Shown here: positions 34,602 to 46,937 of the stretch, piece by piece | Layout of the letters: every line of letters starts with the position of its first letter | How positions within the stretch are numbered: the first letter of the stretch is position 1 | NCBI GenBank assembly: GCA_037176705.1 | Contig: JBAWUJ010000125.1 | Coordinates: forward strand, 62,001-126,000 | Source: Molossus alvarezi | Lineage: Eukaryota > Chordata > Mammalia > Chiroptera > Molossidae | Reading direction: 5' to 3' | Length of the DNA stretch: 64,000 bases | Made by a program: the position numbers and the translations under genes | The notes under the pieces: model-generated | Seen by the model: the letters and a program-made list of their open reading frames with translations, nothing else | The model's database searches: none | What the model was told of the DNA's origin: nothing

Positions 34602-35303
34602 TCCCCAGCCTGGATCTTTGTGTTCTCATGGGGAAGGAGGTGGAGGAGACACTGCACATAACATCTGCTTTCCGCTCGCTCCGTGAATTTATTGCAACGT
34701 GAGTGCAAGTGAATGGAGCACAACCTGAACTCATGCACATTTATTACGGAAACGGAGCGAGCCCACCTACGCGTCTGGCCTAGGAAGCACAGGCAGGCTG
34801 TCAGCTCATCTAAAGAGCCTTTTCTGCCTCACATCCCCTTCTGTCTGGAAGTTTTTGTGTTTGAGTTCCTCGCCTAGATATTCCTGGTGCAGTTGGACTC
34901 CAAAAGTCTCCCCTTTTCTTTGGTCTATTCCTGGGAAGGACCTGCCTCTTTTGTCGCTTGGTTGCTTGGTTGCTTGGTCCATTCCTTTACACTCTTCTTT
35001 CCTCCTTCCTCTCTCCCTCCCTCCCTCCCTGCTGTCCCAACAACTTCAGGATGAGTGGTGTCTGAATTCTCCCCCTCTCCCCTTCCGTGCCCCCTCCTCT
35101 GCTGCACACTTCTGTGACAAATAGAGTCTGTTGGCCTGGTTCTCAAGACAAGGCCCTGCTAAACACGTCCCGCAAAGCTCTTTGGCTCTGTTTAACTTTC
35201 CTGCCTCGGTTTCTCCGTTCCTCTTCTCCCAGAATTATCCTGCCATTTCAGTGTCCAACTGCAAATCAAGGAAATACCCTCGGGTGAGGATTAACTGAAG
35301 AAC

Positions 35304-35450
35304 CAGCACCAGCAGCAGCAGCAGCACCAGCAGCGGCAGCAGCGGCAGCAGCAGCTGCAGCAGAAGCACCACCAACACCAGGACCCGCACCAGCACCAGC
35401 ACCAGCACCAGCACCAGCACCAGCACCAGCACCAGCACCAGCAACAACAA
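35304..35450 (+). repeat. CAG/CACCAG minisatellite, unit 7
   Basis: Nine CACCAG, 147 bases. Confidence 0.9.
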
Positions 35451-37908
35451 AGAATGACTCAAAAAACTCATCAGACTCAAAGATTACACCTCAGGTCCTG
35501 GGGTGAATTCTGTGGAAGGCCAGGAGACAAATAGGGGACCCTCTCTGACACATGCAGGAACTCCCTGACTTTCAAAGAGAGGGATTTTTGATGTCCTGAC
35601 TTGTTTCTAGGTTCTCATTGCAGGGTAGTAAATATAAACATCACCTACGACCTCAGATCTGAACCCTTTTAAGAACACACAGTTCACTGGCATCTAGGAC
35701 ATATGTTCACATCCCCCTCCTGGGGTCCACTCCTTTGGGGTGATGTTTCAAACAACCCCTGGATCACGACTTAGGAGTCAGGGCTCTCCGGAGGAGAGTA
35801 CCGTGTGTGTGCGCGCGTGTGCGCGTAGCAGGGGCCACATACACATAGGAACACAGGCGAGCTCAGGGGAGGCCTGTGTAGTGGCCTCACAGACCCAGAG
35901 ACCTACACTAAACTCACTGATGGTCCAAATTACAAAGGTGTTAACTAAATTCACTTGATGGGGGGTTGCCCATGTCCTAGGCCCGGACCTACCCTTGGAA
36001 ATCGGTGGTCGGAGGGAGGATCGGTGTGTCCTGTCTGTCCAGTTCAGTGCTCACCATCCATCCATCCACCCACCCACCCAACCATCTCTCCATCCATCCA
36101 TGTGAAGGGTACCTAAAGGTGAGTTACCAAAATCGTCAGCTGGAGCACAGTGTTTCAGTACGAGTGTGCTTGTTGTTACCGAGACACAGGGTTACTGAGT
36201 CCATTCATCCCCTACCAGGCCTCCCTGGACCCTCATCACTCCACACCGGCGTTTGGCCTGGGGAATCTATGACGCCGAGATGGACTCTTTAACTTCTCCT
36301 TGGATGCCCTGCACTTGCACCCCTAAACCGCCACCGCTCACCACCACCACCACCACCACCACCACCCAACCGCCACCTCACCCCCACCCACACCCTGCCC
36401 TTTCTCAGAGGGTGGAGGGCAGTTTTTGGCTTTGGCACATGGAGGCGAACTCTTTCAGCTCCAGACTGACCCTGCTCCCTTCCTGCAGCTTGGAATCAGT
36501 GGCCTAAGTGTGGGGGAGTTGTAGAAGCCTCAGGCAAAGTCCCAGGCTCTCTGCATTTGAATCAAGCCATTGCTGTTCCCTTGGAATAAGTGGCCCTGGC
36601 CTTCCCTTCCCACCCCCTAACCCCACCCCCACTCCCCAGGCCCAGCCCAGGCCAGGCCACCTTGCTTAGGCCCATGCCTGTCTTTCTGGAAAAGAGCAGG
36701 GTAGGGTTTTCATCCTAAGTTCTGCAGCAGGCCTCTGGGCCTCAGAAAATTCACGCATTGGGTGCCTGCGTGCCTGCCCGTGTGTGACTTGGGGAAGAAA
36801 GAGCAGGGACTACAGGGCCGTGGGCATGTGGGAGCTCTCTGTACAACTTCCTCAGTCTTGCCCTGAGCCCCAAAGGGCTCTAGCCAGAGAGGGAGGGAGG
36901 GAGGGAGGAAAGAGAGAAGCAAGAAAAAGAACACATACGTACAGCCTATTGAGAAAGAAGCACAAAGACCCACCTCCAGGTACTGAGGATGCCATTGTAA
37001 TATTCTGAAGGGAAAAGGAGCAAAGGAAAGGCCAACTCTTCTAGGCTGGCTCCGGGGCGAGGTCAGCCACTGCCCCTGTGTGTTCTCCCCGGGGCCACCA
37101 GACATAAGCTACAAAGCGATCTACACATGGCTGCCTTCTGTGCTGGTCTTGGAGGTGCCTAGGCAATGTCAAGCTGGGGCCCAACGCTGGCTGCTACTAC
37201 TGCCAGGCCTGGGGCCAGTGAGCCAGAGGAGGTATGGGGCTCGCTGAGGCCAGGTGTTGTTGGTTTCAGAGAATTTAGGACCTCGTGAAGCGGGAGCCAA
37301 GACAGGCCAATCCTAGGGAAAAATCAATGGACACCGCTTGGGTGGGCCTGAATGGGCCGTGGGGCGGGGCCTCAGGCAATCACCAGGGTGGCCCAGACAG
37401 TGGGTGCTAGGTCACCAGAGTCCCAGGGACGGTGCGCGCCCGCCCACCGGGCTGCCTGCCCCGCCAGGGAAGGGCTCACCCATGGAACAGCAGCCTCCAC
37501 CAGCACGTGTGCCTGGGACAAAGCTGCCCCTCCAGCTCTCACCCCAATGCCAAAGGACTGACTCAGTTCTTCCCAGGGATGTCTCTGGTGCCTTTCAAGC
37601 TGCCGCTGTCCCTCCCTGCCACCCACCCCCACTCTGCAGCCCGCAGAAAGAGGGTCCCCGGAGCTCCGTGCGTGGGCAGGCCCTTTCAAAGGAACTGCCT
37701 GGGACCCCGGCAGCCTCAGCCTGGACCTCGATCCCCGGTGGTTTGCACAGCCACAAGGGATGGGGACGTCTCTTCCTGGTACTGGGATCCTGAGCTGGGT
37801 GGGGGCCCGGGGTGGGAAGGGAAACCCTTGCTCCTCAGGGAGGATGTTCCCAGTCGAGGTATCCCTCCTGATGTCTCACTACACTCTTAGGTCTCCCACC
37901 AGATCGTC

Positions 37909-39436
37909 TCCCTCCTCACGGGCCCGGAAGCCTTCCGTGAGAAACAAACCGCGCGGGCCGGCTCGGCGGCTGGCAGCCGCTCTTCCCTCGCCAGCCCACT
38001 GAACATTCTCCAGGTCGAAAGGGAGAGGGAGATCTCCTCGGCCCTCTCAGGGTCTCTGCCCGGGCCGCCGCCGCCGCAGACTGACGCAAAGCCCGTGAAC
38101 AGGACGAGAGCACGGCGATATTGAAATGTTTTATTGACTGATTCTGTATTTGGATTTGGCCAGAGGCCAAGGGGGGGAGGGGGGAGGGAGCGAGGGAGGT
38201 GTGGAGGCCCGTGTGTGTCTGTGTGCGAGGGAGGGAGGGAGTGTCTGTGCGTGTGTGCCTCTCTCCGGCCCGCTTCCGGGTCTGCCCGCAGAACCGCGGT
38301 CACGCGATCGAGGCACCGAACGAGCGAGGACGACTTGCGGGGGACGCGAGACCGCGCCGGTTGCCTGGGCGACCGGAGAGACAGGTTGCCCGGCACCGGA
38401 CTTGGCCGCTGCAACGGACAGCGACCGGGTCCACCAGTGGACCGGATCTCTAACGGGCCGTGACTGGGCGCTGCTGTGTCAGTGTGTGTGTGGGGGGGCG
38501 GGGCGGTGTGCGTGTCCGTGGGGGTGCGTGTGTGTGTGTGTCAGGGTGGGGGGGGCGAGGCCGGCTGGGGTTGGCCTGGTGTGCTGGGGGCTGGGCGGGC
38601 GCGGGCGGATCAGGCAATAACTATGAACACGTTGATTTGATGGACTTATGTTTCAAAAGTACTTATTTGACCTAAGACACGACAGTCCCTACCTCTCTGA
38701 AAACAGTTGCAGTGTGCACCAGGACCGTTTCCACTCCTGTGGATGGTTGACGTACCGGCGGCGCCGGCCCAAACCCCAGGCCACCGGGGTCCGGCTTCGC
38801 TGCCCGCAGCAGGTGTCCTCCGCCGGAACCGAGATCGCACAGAGAAGCTGCCTCCTCGCTCCGAGGAAATCCCCAAATCCGCCCGGGGATCCGCTTGCCC
38901 GCCTGACCTTCCTCGGCACAGGAGGGGCCTAGGGGAGCAGTCCCTTCCACGACTCCGCGAAATTCCCTGTCCTGCAAGACAGGAGAGCTCTATGAGACTA
39001 GGGGGGTAAGAGAGAGGAGGAGAGGGAGACGGGGGCGGGGCGGGAGAGAGAGACACAGAGAGAGAGAGCGAGCGAGAGAGAGAGAGAGAAGCAGAGAACA
39101 GAGGAGAGAAGACAAGTGTCCCAAGCACCCTCCCGCTGCCGTGAATCGACCACGAGCCCGGGCTCCCGAGCGCTGGGCCACGCGTCTCCGTGGCCCCGTT
39201 AGTCAGGATGCGATGCGATGCGATGTGATGCGATGCGATCCGGCTGGCCTCACTGTGACGTGTGGCAATCGCGCAGCACCTGCCCGGTGGCGGCTGTGAT
39301 AAGCTCCGCACAGAGGAGGTTGACAGCTGGCCGGGTCGGCGCACAGGGGGATGGGCCGTCAGGACGGGGGCGGGGCGAAGGGGGCGGGGCCGCGGCCGCC
39401 CTGAATGGTGGCAATTAGCAGCACACCTGCGCCCCG
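37909..39436. promoter_or_regulatory. CpG-island-like promoter block, unit 7
   Basis: C-type first G-tract and TTTGGATTTGG, but the GT/G tract is in the A form. Twin GC boxes at 39366-39391. Confidence 0.65.
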
Positions 39437-40324
39437 GGGAAAAGGAAGGCGGTGTGTAGGAGCAGGGTAGGGGCAAATGACACGCGGCAGTACCTGCCAT
39501 GAAAACTACTTTCACGGGTCTGAGAAATGCAGGTGGGGGCCTCATCCCTTACACTTACTTCTTGACACCTGTGTCGCGTGGAAACAAAATCCACGTGAAT
39601 CGGCCTCTCCGAGCTGTGTCGTCCGTTTGCTTCTCCTCTTTACACATGTCCACTTTTCCCAGACAAAAAGGGGGTTTGGTGGACTGAAGAGGGTGACGGA
39701 GGGATTCCTGGCAGGACACCGCGAACCACTCCTGTGGCGGCGGGCCCCGAACCGGCGGGGCAACCCCCCCAAAAGTCCCGCCCTAGGCGAGCGCCCCCCT
39801 CCACCCGTGTGTTTGGGCCGCCGCCCCGACAACCCACCAAGCTCCAGTCCGATGGAAAAGCGGCAGATGTGTTCCACGGGACACCCCTCTACTGCTCGGC
39901 CCGCCTGCCTCCAGCTTCCCATGGGCCGGGGGCCCTACCCTTTGGGCACTGTGAAGCTTTCGCCCCCACTCCTCCCCTTGCCTGGCGCTGGAATCTCTGC
40001 CAAGGGCAAGTGGTGCGGCTGGGCGAGGAGGAGGCCTACTAAGGAAACTTGCCTGCCGTCAACCCCTCCTTCCTGTTCTCCCGTGGGGAATCTTGGTGTG
40101 ACTCCACATTGCTTCTTGAAGCAGTGAGTGTGTGGGGAAAGCCAAAGAGAATAAACTCATGAGGTGTTGCAGAGTTCCCTCTTCCCGCTCCCTCCTGCCC
40201 TCCCACTTGACCATACCCCCTGCCCCCCTCCCACTCCCTCTCAAAGGCCGCCTGTGATGAAAATGGGACCTGCACCGCCGCTCACAGACACCAGAGAGGT
40301 GTGACTGGACGATCCCCTGAATCA

Positions 40325-40338
40325 CCGGCAGAGGGCTG
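40325..40338 (+). promoter_or_regulatory. CTCF-like binding motif, unit 8
   Basis: Unchanged core, 5737 bases after the unit 7 copy. Confidence 0.6.
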
Positions 40339-41040
40339 TCCCCAGCCTGGATCTTTGTGTTCTCATGGGGAAGGAGGTGGAGGAGACACTGCACATAACA
40401 TCTGCTTTCCGCTCGCTCCGTGAATTTATTGCAACGTGAGTGCAAGTGAATGGAGCACAACCTGAACTCATGCACATTTATTACGGAAACGGAGCGAGCC
40501 CACCTACGCGTCTGGCCTAGGAAGCACAGGCAGGCTGTCAGCTCATCTAAAGAGCCTTTTCTGCCTCACATCCCCTTCTGTCTGGAAGTTTTTGTGTTTG
40601 AGTTCCTCGCCTAGATATTCCTGGTGCAGTTGGACTCCAAAAGTCTCCCCTTTTCTTTGGTCTATTCCTGGGAAGGACCTGCCTCTTTTGTCGCTTGGTT
40701 GCTTGGTTGCTTGGTCCATTCCTTTACACTCTTCTTTCCTCCTTCCTCTCTCCCTCCCTCCCTCCCTGCTGTCCCAACAACTTCAGGATGAGTGGTGTCT
40801 GAATTCTCCCCCTCTCCCCTTCCGTGCCCCCTCCTCTGCTGCACACTTCTGTGACAAATAGAGTCTGTTGGCCTGGTTCTCAAGACAAGGCCCTGCTAAA
40901 CACGTCCCGCAAAGCTCTTTGGCTCTGTTTAACTTTCCTGCCTCGGTTTCTCCGTTCCTCTTCTCCCAGAATTATCCTGCCATTTCAGTGTCCAACTGCA
41001 AATCAAGGAAATACCCTCGGGTGAGGATTAACTGAAGAAC

Positions 41041-41193
41041 CAGCACCAGCAGCAGCAGCAGCACCAGCAGCGGCAGCAGCGGCAGCAGCAGCTGCAGCAG
41101 AAGCACCACCAACACCAGGACCCGCACCAGCACCAGCACCAGCACCAGCACCAGCACCAGCACCAGCACCAGCACCAGCACCAGCAACAACAA
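41041..41193 (+). repeat. CAG/CACCAG minisatellite, unit 8
   Basis: Ten CACCAG, 153 bases, joint longest. Confidence 0.9.
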
Positions 41194-43651
41194 AGAATGA
41201 CTCAAAAAACTCATCAGACTCAAAGATTACACCTCAGGTCCTGGGGTGAATTCTGTGGAAGGCCAGGAGACAAATAGGGGACCCTCTCTGACACATGCAG
41301 GAACTCCCTGACTTTCAAAGAGAGGGATTTTTGATGTCCTGACTTGTTTCTAGGTTCTCATTGCAGGGTAGTAAATATAAACATCACCTACGACCTCAGA
41401 TCTGAACCCTTTTAAGAACACACAGTTCACTGGCATCTAGGACATATGTTCACATCCCCCTCCTGGGGTCCACTCCTTTGGGGTGATGTTTCAAACAACC
41501 CCTGGATCACGACTTAGGAGTCAGGGCTCTCCGGAGGAGAGTACCGTGTGTGTGCGCGCGTGTGCGCGTAGCAGGGGCCACATACACATAGGAACACAGG
41601 CGAGCTCAGGGGAGGCCTGTGTAGTGGCCTCACAGACCCAGAGACCTACACTAAACTCACTGATGGTCCAAATTACAAAGGTGTTAACTAAATTCACTTG
41701 ATGGGGGGTTGCCCATGTCCTAGGCCCGGACCTACCCTTGGAAATCGGTGGTCGGAGGGAGGATCGGTGTGTCCTGTCTGTCCAGTTCAGTGCTCACCAT
41801 CCATCCATCCACCCACCCACCCAACCATCTCTCCATCCATCCATGTGAAGGGTACCTAAAGGTGAGTTACCAAAATCGTCAGCTGGAGCACAGTGTTTCA
41901 GTACGAGTGTGCTTGTTGTTACCGAGACACAGGGTTACTGAGTCCATTCATCCCCTACCAGGCCTCCCTGGACCCTCATCACTCCACACCGGCGTTTGGC
42001 CTGGGGAATCTATGACGCCGAGATGGACTCTTTAACTTCTCCTTGGATGCCCTGCACTTGCACCCCTAAACCGCCACCGCTCACCACCACCACCACCACC
42101 ACCACCACCCAACCGCCACCTCACCCCCACCCACACCCTGCCCTTTCTCAGAGGGTGGAGGGCAGTTTTCGGCTTTGGCACATGGAGGCGAACTCTTTCA
42201 GCTCCAGACTGACCCTGCTCCCTTCCTGCAGCTTGGAATCAGTGGCCTAAGTGTGGGGGAGTTGTAGAAGCCTCAGGCAAAGTCCCAGGCTCTCTGCATT
42301 TGAATCAAGCCATTGCTGTTCCCTTGGAATAAGTGGCCCTGGCCTTCCCTTCCCACCCCCTAACCCCACCCCCACTCCCCAGGCCCAGCCCAGGCCAGGC
42401 CACCTTGCTTAGGCCCATGCCTGTCTTTCTGGAAAAGAGCAGGGTAGGGTTTTCATCCTAAGTTCTGCAGCAGGCCTCTGGGCCTCAGAAAATTCACGCA
42501 TTGGGTGCCTGCGTGCCTGCCCGTGTGTGACTTGGGGAAGAAAGAGCAGGGACTACAGGGCCGTGGGCATGTGGGAGCTCTCTGTACAACTTCCTCAGTC
42601 TTGCCCTGAGCCCCAAAGGGCTCTAGCCAGAGAGGGAGGGAGGGAGGGAGGAAAGAGAGAAGCAAGAAAAAGAACACATACGTACAGCCTATTGAGAAAG
42701 AAGCACAAAGACCCACCTCCAGGTACTGAGGATGCCATTGTAATATTCTGAAGGGAAAAGGAGCAAAGGAAAGGCCAACTCTTCTAGGCTGGCTCCGGGG
42801 CGAGGTCAGCCACTGCCCCTGTGTGTTCTCCCCGGGGCCACCAGACATAAGCTACAAAGCGATCTACACATGGCTGCCTTCTGTGCTGGTCTTGGAGGTG
42901 CCTAGGCAATGTCAAGCTGGGGCCCAACGCTGGCTGCTACTACTGCCAGGCCTGGGGCCAGTGAGCCAGAGGAGGTATGGGGCTCGCTGAGGCCAGGTGT
43001 TGTTGGTTTCAGAGAATTTAGGACCTCGTGAAGCGGGAGCCAAGACAGGCCAATCCTAGGGAAAAATCAATGGACACCGCTTGGGTGGGCCTGAATGGGC
43101 CGTGGGGCGGGGCCTCAGGCAATCACCAGGGTGGCCCAGACAGTGGGTGCTAGGTCACCAGAGTCCCAGGGACGGTGCGCGCCCGCCCACCGGGCTGCCT
43201 GCCCCGCCAGGGAAGGGCTCACCCATGGAACAGCAGCCTCCACCAGCACGTGTGCCTGGGACAAAGCTGCCCCTCCAGCTCTCATCCCAATGCCAAAGGA
43301 CTGACTCAGTTCTTCCCAGGGATGTCTCTGGTGCCTTTCAAGCTGCCGCTGTCCCTCCCTGCCACCCACCCCCACTCTGCAGCCCGCAGAAAGAGGGTCC
43401 CCGGAGCTCCGTGCGTGGGCAGGCCCTTTCAAAGGAACTGCCTGGGACCCCGGCAGCCTCAGCCTGGACCTCGATCCCCGGTGGTTTGCACAGCCACAAG
43501 GGATGGGGACGTCTCTTCCTGGTACTGGGATCCTGAGCTGGGTGGGGGCCCGGGGTGGGAAGGGAAACCCTTGCTCCTCAGGGAGGATGTTCCCAGTCGA
43601 GGTATCCCTCCTGATGTCTCACTACACTCTTAGGTCTCCCACCAGATCGTC

Positions 43652-45180
43652 TCCCTCCTCACGGGCCCGGAAGCCTTCCGTGAGAAACAAACCGCGCGGG
43701 CCGGCTCGGCGGCTGGCAGCCGCTCTTCCCTCGCCAGCCCACTGAACATTCTCCAGGTCAAAAGGGAGGGGGAGATCTCCTCGGCCCTCTCAGGGTCTCT
43801 GCCCCGGCCGCCGCCGCCGCAGACTGACGCAAAGCCCGTGAACAGGACGAGAGCACGGCGATATTGAAATGTTTTATTGACTGATTCTGTATTTGTATTT
43901 GGCCAGAGGCCAAGGGGGGGAGGGGGGGAGGGAGCGAGGGAGGTGTGGAGGCCCGTGTGTGTCTGTGTGCGAGGGAGGGAGGGAGTGTCTGTGCGTGTGT
44001 GCCTCTCTCCGGCCCGCTTCCGGGTCTGCCCGCAGAACCGCGGTCACGCGATCGAGGCACCGAACGAGCGAGGACGACTTGCGGGGGACGCGAGACCGCG
44101 CCGGTTGCCTGGGCGACCGGAGAGACAGGTTGCCCGGCACCGGACTTGGCCGCTGCAACGGACAGCGACCGGGTCCACCAGTGGACCGGATCTCTAACGG
44201 GCCGTGACTGGGCGCTGCTGTGTCAGTGTGTGTGTGGGGGGGCGGGGCGGTGTGCGTGTCCGTGGGGGTGCGTGTGTGTGTGTGTCAGGGTGGGGGGGGC
44301 GAGGCCGGCTGGGGTTGGCCTGGTGTGCTGGGGGCTGGGCGGGCGCGGGCGGATCAGGCAATAACTATGAACACGTTGATTTGATGGACTTATGTTTCAA
44401 AAGTACTTATTTGACCTAAGACACGACAGTCCCTACCTCTCTGAAAACAGTTGCAGTGTGCACCAGGACCGTTTCCACTCCTGTGGATGGTTGACGTACC
44501 GGCGGCGCCGGCCCAAACCCCAGGCCACCGGGGTCCGGCTTCGCTGCCCGCAGCAGGTGTCCTCCGCCGGAACCGAGATCGCACAGAGAAGCTGCCTCCT
44601 CGCTCCGAGGAAATCCCCAAATCCGCCCGGGGATCCGCTTGCCCGCCTGACCTTCCTCGGCACAGGAGGGGCCTAGGGGAGCAGTCCCTTCCACGACTCC
44701 GCGAAATTCCCTGTCCTGCAAGACAGGAGAGCTCTATGAGACTAGGGGGGTAAGAGAGAGGAGGAGAGGGAGACGGGGGCGGGGCGGGAGAGAGAGACAC
44801 AGAGAGAGAGAGCGAGCGAGAGAGAGAGAGAGAAGCAGAGAACAGAGGAGAGAAGACAAGTGTCCCAAGCACCCTCCCGCTGCCGTGAATCGACCACGAG
44901 CCCGGGCTCCCGAGCGCTGGGCCACGCGTCTCCGTGGCCCCGTTAGTCAGGATGCGATGCGATGCGATGTGATGCGATGCGATCCGGCTGGCCTCACTGT
45001 GACGTGTGGCAATCGCGCAGCACCTGCCCGGTGGCGGCTGTGATAAGCTCCGCACAGAGGAGGTTGACAGCTGGCCGGGTCGGCGCACAGGGGGATGGGC
45101 CGTCAGGACGGGGGCGGGGCGAAGGGGGCGGGGCCGCGGCCGCCCTGAATGGTGGCAATTAGCAGCACACCTGCGCCCCG
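43652..45180. promoter_or_regulatory. CpG-island-like promoter block, unit 8
   Basis: Switches inside the block: B alleles near 43758-43805, A alleles by 44751. Twin GC boxes at 45110-45135. Confidence 0.65.
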
Positions 45181-46068
45181 GGGAAAAGGAAGGCGGTGTG
45201 TAGGAGCAGGGTAGGGGCAAATGACACGCGGCAGTACCTGCCATGAAAACTACTTTCACGGGTCTGAGAAATGCAGGTGGGGGCCTCATCCCTTACACTT
45301 ACTTCTTGACACCTGTGTCGCGTGGAAACAAAATCCACGTGAATCGGCCTCTCCGAGCTGTGTCGTCCGTTTGCTTCTCCTCTTTACACATGTCCACTTT
45401 TCCCAGACAAAAAGGGGGTTTGGTGGACTGAAGAGGGTGACGGAGGGATTCCTGGCAGGACACCGCGAACCACTCCTGTGGCGGCGGGCCCCGAACCGGC
45501 GGGGCAACCCCCCCAAAAGTCCCGCCCTAGGCGAGCGCCCCCCTCCACCCGTGTGTTTGGGCCGCCGCCCCGACAACCCACCAAGCTCCAGTCCGATGGA
45601 AAAGCGGCAGATGTGTTCCACGGGACACCCCTCTACTGCTCGGCCCGCCTGCCTCCAGCTTCCCATGGGCCGGGGGCCCTACCCTTTGGGCACTGTGAAG
45701 CTTTCGCCCCCACTCCTCCCCTTGCCTGGCGCTGGAATCTCTGCCAAGGGCAAGTGGTGCGGCTGGGCGAGGAGGAGGCCTACTAAGGAAACTTGCCTGC
45801 CGTCAACCCCTCCTTCCTGTTCTCCCGTGGGGAATCTTGGTGTGACTCCACATTGCTTCTTGAAGCAGTGAGTGTGTGGGGAAAGCCAAAGAGAATAAAC
45901 TCATGAGGTGTTGCAGAGTTCCCTCTTCCCGCTCCCTCCTGCCCTCCCACTTGACCATACCCCCTGCCCCCCTCCCACTCCCTCTCAAAGGCCGCCTGTG
46001 ATGAAAATGGGACCTGCACCGCCGCTCACAGACACCAGAGAGGTGTGACTGGACGATCCCCTGAATCA

Positions 46069-46082
46069 CCGGCAGAGGGCTG
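46069..46082 (+). promoter_or_regulatory. CTCF-like binding motif, unit 9
   Basis: Unchanged core, 5744 bases after the unit 8 copy, the widest spacing in the window. Confidence 0.6.
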
Positions 46083-46784
46083 TCCCCAGCCTGGATCTTT
46101 GTGTTCTCATGGGGAAGGAGGTGGAGGAGACACTGCACATAACATCTGCTTTCCGCTCGCTCCGTGAATTTATTGCAACGTGAGTGCAAGTGAATGGAGC
46201 ACAACCTGAACTCATGCACATTTATTACGGAAACGGAGCGAGCCCACCTACGCGTCTGGCCTAGGAAGCACAGGCAGGCTGTCAGCTCATCTAAAGAGCC
46301 TTTTCTGCCTCACATCCCCTTCTGTCTGGAAGTTTTTGTGTTTGAGTTCCTCGCCTAGATATTCCTGGTGCAGTTGGACTCCAAAAGTCTCCCCTTTTCT
46401 TTGGTCTATTCCTGGGAAGGACCTGCCTCTTTTGTCGCTTGGTTGCTTGGTTGCTTGGTCCATTCCTTTACACTCTTCTTTCCTCCTTCCTCTCTCCCTC
46501 CCTCCCTCCCTGCTGTCCCAACAACTTCAGGATGAGTGGTGTCTGAATTCTCCCCCTCTCCCCTTCCGTGCCCCCTCCTCTGCTGCACACTTCTGTGACA
46601 AATAGAGTCTGTTGGCCTGGTTCTCAAGACAAGGCCCTGCTAAACACGTCCCGCAAAGCTCTTTGGCTCTGTTTAACTTTCCTGCCTCGGTTTCTCCGTT
46701 CCTCTTCTCCCAGAATTATCCTGCCATTTCAGTGTCCAACTGCAAATCAAGGAAATACCCTCGGGTGAGGATTAACTGAAGAAC

Positions 46785-46937
46785 CAGCACCAGCAGCAGC
46801 AGCAGCACCAGCAGTGGCAGCAGCGGCAGCAGCAGCTGCAGCAGAAGCACCACCAACACCAGGACCCGCACCAGCACCAGCACCAGCACCAGCACCAGCA
46901 CCAGCACCAGCACCAGCACCAGCACCAGCAACAACAA
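46785..46937 (+). repeat. CAG/CACCAG minisatellite, unit 9
   Basis: Ten CACCAG, 153 bases, with a private CAGTGG for CAGCGG at 46815. Confidence 0.9.

Larger units (their letters stand above)
34227..39963 (+). repeat. Array unit 7 (5737 bp, subtype C)
   Basis: Shares TTTGGATTTGG near 38152 only with unit 4, and the one-base-shorter G-run with units 4, 9, 10 and 11. It keeps the longer GT tract near 38480 that unit 4 has lost, so the two C-type marks are separable. Nine CACCAG copies, nine ACC copies, CpG lost at the unit-1 2108 equivalent. Confidence 0.95.
39964..45707 (+). repeat. Array unit 8 (5744 bp, mosaic A-B-A with short B segment)
   Basis: Longest unit, with ten CACCAG copies. B alleles are limited to CTCATCCC (T at 43285), GTCAAAAGGG near 43758 and CCCCGGCCG near 43802. 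The A allele is present on both sides, near 42366-42386 and at 44751-44753. The GA tract is the long A form. CpG is kept at the unit-1 2108 equivalent (TTTTCGG near 42169). Confidence 0.95.
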
